From Circinella umbellata (taxonomy: Eukaryota; Mucoromycota; Mucoromycetes; Mucorales; Lichtheimiaceae): a stretch of DNA of 24,901 nt. Shown piece by piece: positions 19,073-24,901 of the stretch. Position numbers and translations under genes: made by a program. Every line of letters begins with the position of its first letter. Position 1 is the first letter of the stretch. Under the pieces are notes generated by a model that was not told where the DNA came from, did no database searches, and saw nothing but the letters and a program-made list of their open reading frames with translations. Location: contig JAIWNF010000144.1 of the NCBI GenBank assembly GCA_025093555.1, positions 1-24,901 of the forward strand, given 5' to 3'.

Positions 19073-21726
19073 ATAAGGGTGTTGGTGTCCAAGAAAATAA
19101 AGAAGAAAAACCCCTTTATCAAGAAAATAAACAAGGAGCAAGACTAGTCGGAAACGTTGAGGTGTTTAACGCACAAAAAAGATCAGCGGACGATGCACAA
19201 TTGTCTGTAAATGGTGGAAATACTAAACGTAATGGTGGTGTTGTGAATGGTGGTGATGTTGTTTCAGCAATGAGCGGTGTGGAGCAAACAGGCGAAAAAG
19301 AAAAAGAAAAAGGAAGTTTACGACGTGTGGCTCCAAAAACAAAAAGAAAACCTCCAAGGCGATTAGCAGTCCATATTCCAAAAAAGGACATATGGAGGCG
19401 CCTCAGTCAGGTGGACTCGGGATTAACAATGGCAGACTGGTTATCTTTGGATAAACAAGCCTATTTTGATCTTCGTGATGGTTTACGTTATTTATATGGT
19501 CGAAAACCAAGAACGAATATTACAACCAGATCAAGTAATCGGCGAGGCCAAATAAATACAACTCAAGCTATTCAAGAAATACCACAAGAAACATCGGAGG
19601 ACGATTGGGAAACTGGCGATGAAGAGGACAGCTGGCCATCAGATGATAGCAATTATGATGACCAATCTATGGATGAACTATATGATTCTGACGACACTGA
19701 TATGGAATATCCGTATGATTTAAAGAAGATGCAAAACAGTCGACCTATGCGTGCGCCTATTGTTATTAACGGGGAATGCATTGAAGCTATCTTTGATTCT
19801 GGTGCTAGTGTCAGCGTCATAAGCAAGACCTTGGCTGACAAATTAAAATTGAAACCTACTGCTGATTCACTACAATTATCTTCTCTTGGTGAAACCACTG
19901 GACCTCCTTGCAAAATTGTGACCAATGTTCCAATTAGAGTGGCAGGGAAACATAGACCTGAACATATGTGCATAATAGATACCGATCGATCTGTTTGCTT
20001 AATTGGTATGACATGGTTCCGTGCTCACGGTATCAGACAAGACCATACTGATTCAACTATCATTATTCCGATTAAACAAGGTCGTGATTCAGTAATTTTA
20101 CAAGGAATCGAACAAGATAAAAACGAGCCGAATCTCTTAGCTGAAGAACATGTTATTTTTGCGGTGAATATTAATACCGAAGAAAATAATCAAGCAAATT
20201 ATATTAAAAATTACCAAGAAAATAATAAAAAAAATCAAGAAAATAAAGCTAAGGACCAAGAAGAAAAAGAAGGCATCAAGTTGAACTCATATGAAGATGA
20301 TGTCCATACATTAATACTTGGAGCCGATGACTCTGTGGAGCAATGTCCGGAAGAATTGCTGGAACTAGTGGATGATTACAAACACTGTTTTGTTGAGTAT
20401 AGTGGACTTGAATGTATCAGTGGAGTGAAGCACGACATTCCAGTCAAGGATGCTACCCCAATCAGGTCAAGACCATATCGTCTTACATGGGAAGAAGAAG
20501 ACTATCTCCACAAAGAATTGAACGAATTACTACAACTTGGACTTATTAGCCCTTCTGATGGCAAGTGGACGTCCCCAATATTTTTTGTCAAGAAGAAAGA
20601 CTCAAGTTTGCGCTTGGTGGTCGATTACCGATTATTAAATCAACGAACGATACAAGATGCTCATCCGCTCCCGAATATCGATGATATTCTTGGTTCCATG
20701 GGGGGAGCGCGGTATTTTACTACGTTGGACGCTGCAAGCGGGTATTGGCAAATACCTCTTACAAAAGAAGGATCAGAACGATCTGGTTTTGTTTGTCCAT
20801 TTGGAACTTACACTTGGAACGTAATGAGTTTTGGTTTGACCTCGGCACCGGCTACCTTTACTAGGGCTATGCACAAGATTCTTGGGCGATATATTGGAGA
20901 CTTCATTTATGTCTTTATTGATGATATTATAATTTTCAGTAAATCTTTGGAAAAACATATTGAACATGTACGCTTAGTATTTGAAGCCTGTAATGCCGCC
21001 AATTTACGTTTAAAATTATCAAAATCATGTTTTGGCCAATCACAAGTAGAATATTTAGGACATATTGTGTCTGATCAAGGATTAAAACCATCTCCCAGAA
21101 ATACTATCAAGATACATCGTCTTCCTCCTCCAACTGGTGTTGATACTGTCCGTTCTCTTTTGGGGCTAACAGGGTATTATCGCAAGTTTTGTCCTGAATA
21201 TGCATCAGTGATGCAACCAATATCTAAATTATTACGTCAAGGAGTACCATTCGAGTGGGGACCCGAGCAAGAGGCTGCCTTCATTCATATCAAGATTATT
21301 CTGGTTGGTCACCCTTTACTAGCCTTTCCTTCAAGGGAACAAGTTCAAATTTTGACAACCGATGCTTCGGGTACAGCATTAGGGGCGATCTTATCACAGT
21401 CTCCTACCAGAAGTTCTAATGGTGAAACGGTAATAGGATATGAATCAAGAGTGTTGCGAGGTCCCGAGTTGCGGTATTCGACGGTGCATCAGGAAGCTTT
21501 AGCTGTTTGCTGGGCTATTCAAAAATTCCGTCATTATTTGTCAGGTCGCCATTTTATTTTAAGAGTTGATAATGCGGCTGTATCATTTGTGTTTAATAGC
21601 AAGAAACCTTCTAAACTCTTACGATGGGCAGCTTATCTAATGGATATGGATTTTACCGTAGAGCATCATCCTGGTAAAAATAATCCTGCTGACGCATTAA
21701 CAAGATTGGTTGCAAAGGAAGAATAA
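19039..21726 (+). CDS. Pol part 1 of element D: protease, reverse transcriptase, RNase H
   Basis: Open in the -1 frame from 19039 to TAA at 21724-21726, probably translated as a Gag-Pol fusion after the frameshift at 19048-19054. No ATG is needed; the first GTG-type start would be 19162. Counting from 19162: protease FDSGAS with Asp212; RT motifs LRLVVDYRLLN (Asp488), FTTLDAASGYWQI, MSFGLTSAPATF and the catalytic FIDD (Asp587, Asp588; Phe in place of the usual Tyr); RNase H with TDAS (Asp734), HQEALAV (Glu778), VDNAAV (Asp803) and NPADALTR (Asp844). All expected catalytic acids are present and the frame is unbroken. It ends right after RNase H, so integrase is not in this polyprotein. Between Gag and protease lies a linker with Gly/Asn runs and an acidic stretch (DDWETGDEEDSWPSDD). 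Confidence 0.92.
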   Translation, partial: ETIGKSQWTPINKGVGVQENKEEKPLYQENKQGARLVGNVEVFNAQKRSADDAQLSVNGGNTKRNGGVVNGGDVVSAMSGVEQTGEKEKEKGSLRRVAPKTKRKPPRRLAVHIPKKDIWRRLSQVDSGLTMADWLSLDKQAYFDLRDGLRYLYGRKPRTNITTRSSNRRGQINTTQAIQEIPQETSEDDWETGDEEDSWPSDDSNYDDQSMDELYDSDDTDMEYPYDLKKMQNSRPMRAPIVINGECIEAIFDSGASVSVISKTLADKLKLKPTADSLQLSSLGETTGPPCKIVTNVPIRVAGKHRPEHMCIIDTDRSVCLIGMTWFRAHGIRQDHTDSTIIIPIKQGRDSVILQGIEQDKNEPNLLAEEHVIFAVNINTEENNQANYIKNYQENNKKNQENKAKDQEEKEGIKLNSYEDDVHTLILGADDSVEQCPEELLELVDDYKHCFVEYSGLECISGVKHDIPVKDATPIRSRPYRLTWEEEDYLHKELNELLQLGLISPSDGKWTSPIFFVKKKDSSLRLVVDYRLLNQRTIQDAHPLPNIDDILGSMGGARYFTTLDAASGYWQIPLTKEGSERSGFVCPFGTYTWNVMSFGLTSAPATFTRAMHKILGRYIGDFIYVFIDDIIIFSKSLEKHIEHVRLVFEACNAANLRLKLSKSCFGQSQVEYLGHIVSDQGLKPSPRNTIKIHRLPPPTGVDTVRSLLGLTGYYRKFCPEYASVMQPISKLLRQGVPFEWGPEQEAAFIHIKIILVGHPLLAFPSREQVQILTTDASGTALGAILSQSPTRSSNGETVIGYESRVLRGPELRYSTVHQEALAVCWAIQKFRHYLSGRHFILRVDNAAVSFVFNSKKPSKLLRWAAYLMDMDFTVEHHPGKNNPADALTRLVAKEE
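19048..19091 (+). promoter_or_regulatory. Programmed -1 ribosomal frameshift signal between gag and pol
   Basis: Slippery heptamer GGGAAAA at 19048-19054, in the required phase (G GGA AAA in the gag frame). A 5-nt spacer follows, then a perfect 10-bp stem: TGGACACCAA (19060-19069) with TTGGTGTCCA (19082-19091), loop 12 nt. The gag stop is in the loop. The pol frame is -1 and open from 19039 (stop at 19036-19038), so the heptamer lies inside the overlap. Loop AAGGG (19075-19079) could pair with CCCTT (19112-19116) as a pseudoknot. All pairings were read from the sequence; activity is inferred. Confidence 0.8.
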
Positions 21727-22142
21727 TAACTATTAGCGTCATTATTTTTTTTATCAAGTTATTTTTTTTTTACCAACTTAGACTTATTATTTTAGCTTGA
21801 AGACTAGTTTATTTTTTTTTATTATTACCTTCGGAATTCTTTTACCTTACACTTACCTTTTTTTTTTTCTCTTTGAAAACCGTTATTTCTTTTAACCATC
21901 CCTATCATTCCTTTTATGTATACAAGATGAATAATTAATCACTCCATTCCTTTACATTTTTTATCGATGATAATCTAATTATATGATTGGCAACTTATAT
22001 AAATAACCTTATGAAATAAAATTTTATTAAGACATCCGTTCTTCACTTTTCAAAAAAAAATATATTTATACTTTACCAATATTTTATTATTTTCTTTGAG
22101 GTGTTAAGACCTTTATATTAAGCCTAACGCTTTACTTTAAAT
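21727..22142 (+). other. Non-coding spacer between RNase H and integrase ORFs
   Basis: 416 bp, T-rich, with stops in all forward frames. I could not find a GT-AG pair that joins the two ORFs in frame without cutting into conserved RNase H residues. It contains T8-T11 runs and may hold a promoter or an internal start region for the integrase. It could also be an insertion with no recognisable ends. Confidence 0.6.
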
Positions 22143-23468
22143 ATGGATTATTCATCATATCTTGCCTTGTATTATTACCTGGCAAATAAGCGTTACCCAA
22201 CTGGAGCAACCGAAATGGTTAAAAGGCGCTTACGGGACCAGGCAATACGATATCAATCTGCTGGTGGCAAAATATATCGAAGAACCAGTGACAAGAAGGT
22301 TCTTGGATCAGAACTTCTTCATGAAGGAAACATCGATGAAATTGTTCAAATGGTGTATAAAGAAGGACACTTTGGTGTGAAGAACACTTGGCATAAGTTG
22401 CGTCTACAATATACTGGAGTGGGTTTATATGAAAGAACCAAGGAGGTAGTCAAGACTTGTAATACCTGTCAATTTAGAAAAAGAACCCCAAGAAAAAGAA
22501 ATACAGAAGGACAGCCTATTCCAGTACCATCGTCTCCATTTTACATGATCGGCTGTGATGCTGTTGGGCCCACAGAACCCACTTCTAAAGGAAATCGTTA
22601 TTTGTTGGTCGCCATTGATTATCTGACTCGTTGGCCTGTTGCCAAGGCGGTGCCTAATATTAACGAAGAAACTACAGCACAGTTTTTATTTGAAGAGGTG
22701 GTACAAAATTTTGGTGTTCCGCACTATTGTCTCACGGACAGAGGAAGTAACTTTACTTCACGATATGTACATGGATTCTTAAAGAGCCTTGGTTGCCGTC
22801 ATATTACCACAACCAGTTTTAGAGCAAACGTGAACGGAGCCTGCGAGCGTCTAAATCAGGTCCTTGTTAACACCATATCTAAGTTAGCACAAGATAAAGA
22901 AAGGATTGACCAATGGGATGAATTTACTGGGTCTGCCTTAATGGCTTTAAGAACAATGCGCAATGATGCAACGAAACATACACCGGCGATGCTCCTTTAT
23001 GGTCAAGAAATCCGAACTCCAGCAAATTGGCCATCACCCCGTCAAGACTATGTAGAAGGAGAATTGATTGTTGAAGTAGCACGGCGAGTTGAGGCGATTA
23101 AAAAGTTTGTTGAAACTTTACGAAAAGAAGCTAAAGAAAGATCGTTACAAGAAAGAAAACGACATAAAAGATACTACGATCGTTCTGTCCATCAGAGAAA
23201 AAGATTCGCTGTAGGAGAGCAAGTATTGATGAAAGATCAAACTCCACAATCAAAATTTCATCCAAAATGGCTTGGACCGATGACAGTGACCAAGGTTACT
23301 GATTATGGCGTATACTACTTGGCTGGTCCAAATTCAAGGAAATTACAAGGCGCGGTCAATGGTGATGTATTAATCCCATACCACCAACATACTCGTATGA
23401 TTCCGGATGTACAAGTTAAATGTGCAGAACAACAATTTCGGGCTTGGATAGAAAGAACAGATAATTAA
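22143..23468 (+). CDS. Integrase of element D, separate ORF, 441 aa
   Basis: ATG at 22143 follows an in-frame stop at 22125, so this is an independent ORF. Residues 1-60 resemble the usual linker before a Gypsy integrase (DYSSYLALYYYLANKRYP...GGKIYRR). The zinc domain has His76, His84, Cys106 and Cys109 (HHCC). The catalytic core has CDAVGP (Asp139), LTDRGSNF (Asp199) and NGACERLNQVL (Glu235), spaced D-x59-D-x35-E, the normal DDE geometry. A basic linker (KERSLQERKRHKRYYDRSVHQ) and a C-terminal segment of the chromatin-binding type (FHPKWLGPMTVTKV) end at TAA 23466-23468. Integrase inserts the cDNA. The frame is intact. Its separation from RT-RNase H by 416 bp is unusual, as integrase is normally fused downstream of RNase H. 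Confidence 0.92.
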   Translation: MDYSSYLALYYYLANKRYPTGATEMVKRRLRDQAIRYQSAGGKIYRRTSDKKVLGSELLHEGNIDEIVQMVYKEGHFGVKNTWHKLRLQYTGVGLYERTKEVVKTCNTCQFRKRTPRKRNTEGQPIPVPSSPFYMIGCDAVGPTEPTSKGNRYLLVAIDYLTRWPVAKAVPNINEETTAQFLFEEVVQNFGVPHYCLTDRGSNFTSRYVHGFLKSLGCRHITTTSFRANVNGACERLNQVLVNTISKLAQDKERIDQWDEFTGSALMALRTMRNDATKHTPAMLLYGQEIRTPANWPSPRQDYVEGELIVEVARRVEAIKKFVETLRKEAKERSLQERKRHKRYYDRSVHQRKRFAVGEQVLMKDQTPQSKFHPKWLGPMTVTKVTDYGVYYLAGPNSRKLQGAVNGDVLIPYHQHTRMIPDVQVKCAEQQFRAWIERTDN

Positions 23469-23652
23469 TTTTTTTTATATATTTTATTTGATCCACTTAT
23501 CCTTTATATACTTTTCTTCTATACTTTTATTCAGTCATTTCACTTCTTATTTTTATCCAATTATTTTATTTTATTATTTTATTATTTTATTCGTTTTTTT
23601 TTATTCTACATATCACTACACCTCAGATTTTTTTTTATTTCGCTTGGCCTAT
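23469..23652 (+). other. 3' untranslated region of element D
   Basis: T-rich, no ORF. Repeats of TTATTTTAT lie near 23560-23595. It leads into the polypurine tract. Confidence 0.5.
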
Positions 23653-23661
23653 AGGGGGAGA
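23653..23661 (+). other. Polypurine tract of element D
   Basis: AGGGGGAGA directly before the TGACACG presumed to start the 3' LTR, after a long T-rich stretch. LTR elements prime plus-strand DNA from such a tract next to the 3' LTR. Confidence 0.6.
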
Positions 23662-23662
23662 T

Positions 23663-24444
23663 TGACACGCTGTGGAGCGGATTATCCGGCCAAGCTGTTA
23701 ATGCCCTATACTCATCCAAAAAATGCTTACATAATCGACCTTGAAATCATACGTCTTTCCATCCGATTCCTCATTTCTTTAATTATCCGTAATTATTTAT
23801 CTACTTAAACCCTTCAACACTCCTTATTACATCCATATTTTTGGATCCTTTTTCTTCAACCATTTTCTAGTCTATTATTTTCTAACTCACATCACACTAT
23901 CTTATGGACTTATTTTAGTTTACTTATTTTAGTTTATTTATTTTAGTTTATTTATTTTAGTTTGTTTATTTTATTTTCCACTTCCTGTGATTTCCATCCA
24001 TGTTAGATCCAATTCCTTACCTTTTATTATGCTATCCTACTATAATTCTATCTTTTATCCGTCCCTTTAGTTGTCAATTACCTTATAATTATTAGTGTTA
24101 TCATCATTATCATCATTATTATTATTATCCTGCCAACATATAATTAGAATTTTCCATCATAAACCCATCCCTATAAATAATCATCAAATTTTTAGTAATA
24201 AAATCATCGAAGAATTCACCTTTCATTATTTCCTGTTGGAATCGATCCGTTTTTCCTGTAATAGTTTCGTTATTGGATTAATTGTTGTTTGTTCTGGTAT
24301 AAACATAATTATTCCACCCCTTTGTTATTTTCTATTGATATTTTTATCTTGCAGTTACTGGCTGTGTCCATTTTATTTTATTTTCTTATTATTTTATCTT
24401 CACACCCGGAGGATTATCTTATTTTCCCTGTGCCATCCGTGTCA
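23663..24444 (+). repeat. Candidate 3' LTR of element D (782 bp)
   Basis: Starts TGACACG next to the polypurine tract and ends CGTGTCA, so the ends are a 7-bp inverted repeat with TG...CA. Inside are TATAAATA near 24172 and TAATAAAA near 24198, in the order expected for U3-R. The 5' LTR is not in the window, so it cannot be confirmed by comparison. Confidence 0.5.
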
Positions 24445-24545
24445 GTCTTTGACACGTTGTGTGGTAGTTTCATTTGGTCAGACCAAAGAAAAGGTTCACG
24501 TGAATCGTGATTTAGAATTAGATCCTTGGGTGGTCATGTGACCAC
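24438..24545 (+). promoter_or_regulatory. Cluster of four perfect dyad repeats
   Basis: CGTGTCA/TGACACG (24438-24456, 5-nt centre), TTTGGTC/GACCAAA (24473-24487, 1-nt centre), TTCACGTGAA (24495-24504, containing the bHLH-type CACGTG core) and GTGGTCA/TGACCAC (24530-24545, 2-nt centre). They end 10 bp before a TATA box. The first one overlaps the presumed LTR end. Confidence 0.6.
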
Positions 24546-24901
24546 TTAAGTACGTATAAATAGCATCCACTTATTTCACCCCGGTTGAGTTTGAAATAAT
24601 TTCAGAGTAGGTGGCTTTTTGAAAAAAATGGGGAGTAAAATTTTATATGAATAGAGTTCTTATATAAAAAAAAGAAAAATACCCCTTTTTTCATTTTTTT
24701 TTATAATCATCAGACACGAATCTAATGAATCAACAGATGACATCAACAAAGCCATTAATAATATTACCGAAAAATAAAAAGAGAACTTAGTTCTATACAG
24801 CAGATGCTAATGAAAAAAGAAAAAAGACATGGTTAATTAGTAGATTGGCAAAAATAATAGAAAAAGTATTTTTTTTATTATAAAAGCAATAATATATAAC
24901 A
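24450..24901 (+). repeat. Possible second LTR start or related LTR fragment
   Basis: TTGACACGTTGTG at 24449-24461 matches 12 of 13 bases of the presumed LTR start at 23662-23674. TATAAATA at 24555-24562 could be its core promoter. No end or coding region lies in the window, and the rest is AT-rich without an ORF. Confidence 0.3.
24555..24562 (+). promoter_or_regulatory. TATA box
   Basis: TATAAATA in the context ACGTATAAATAGC, 10 bp after the last palindrome. It is a strong core-promoter match in a region of higher GC than its surroundings. Confidence 0.5.

Larger units (their letters stand above)
18416..24444 (+). mobile_element. Ty3/Gypsy element D, 5'-truncated
   Basis: In order: Gag (N-terminus missing), frameshift signal, protease-RT-RNase H, integrase, polypurine tract and candidate 3' LTR. 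The RT-RNase H-INT order defines Ty3/Gypsy. The 5' LTR, primer-binding site and first part of Gag are absent because the gag sequence begins at the end of B's right repeat; the missing part is not found left of B's other end. Confidence 0.85.

Noticed and set aside
21727..22142. Intron between RNase H and integrase
   Set aside because: No donor upstream of the stop and acceptor downstream of 22127 give an in-frame join without removing conserved residues.
24095..24541. 148-codon plus-strand ORF at the right end
   Set aside because: Leu/Ile/Phe-rich translation of T-rich LTR-like sequence that includes palindromic regulatory DNA.
1..24901. CRISPR arrays, tRNA or rRNA genes
   Set aside because: No regularly spaced repeats and no cloverleaf or rRNA-like sequence noticed by eye. 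A tRNA scan was not run.

Overview
The window looks like a transposon graveyard in an AT-rich genome of an early-diverging fungus, most likely a Mucoromycota. That placement is an inference. It rests on short GT-AG introns (about 55-135 nt), strong A/T homopolymer bias, and several Ty3/Gypsy and CACTA-type (tnp2) elements packed together with very little host coding sequence. There is no sign of bacterial organisation.

Layout. (1) 1-2225, minus strand: the 5' end of a Ty3/Gypsy element (element C). It has a Gag with the first residues of the protease, open through the left window edge, plus a leader and a candidate LTR. (2) 2226-5240: mostly non-coding, with one 124-codon ORF and, near 4.7-5.24 kb, exon-like remnants that stop exactly at a transposon end. 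(3) 5241-18415: a CACTA-type element (element B), bounded by 28-bp terminal inverted repeats (27/28 identical) that begin CACTG. B holds a 3-exon gene for a 194-aa coiled-coil protein, a tnp2 transposase gene broken by several lesions, and an intact-looking 4-exon gene for a 279-aa coiled-coil protein. (4) Nested in B, 7168-12904: a second tnp2 element (element A) with GGTAAAAA ends and a 3-bp CAC target duplication, inserted in the N-terminal zinc-binding exon of B's transposase. A carries a 7-exon transposase (1000 codons, one internal TGA) and a divergent 3-exon gene for a 327-aa coiled-coil protein. (5) 18416-24444: a Ty3/Gypsy element (element D) on the plus strand that lacks its 5' LTR and the start of Gag, because B's right end sits in gag. 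D keeps Gag with a CCHC knuckle, a -1 frameshift signal, a PR-RT-RNase H ORF, a separate integrase ORF and a candidate 3' LTR. (6) 24445-24901: a further LTR-like start with a cluster of perfect palindromes just upstream of a TATA box.

How the parts relate. A and B each pair a tnp2 transposase with a coiled-coil partner gene, and both carry clusters of short repeats near their ends. This recalls the plant En/Spm scheme, in which TnpD is the transposase and TnpA binds subterminal repeats; the functional parallel is an inference. A is younger than B, since it splits a B exon and has one stop against B's several lesions. The two flanks of B do not match each other: no 3-bp duplication, an RRM-like exon on the left and gag on the right. 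The region therefore appears to have been rearranged after B inserted, or to be a join of two B copies.

Most notable: a textbook -1 ribosomal frameshift cassette between gag and pol of element D (GGGAAAA, a 5-nt spacer, a perfect 10-bp stem), the resolved nested insertion, the tnp2/coiled-coil gene pairs, and the separate integrase ORF. All gene models were read by hand from the sequence; no database search was possible.
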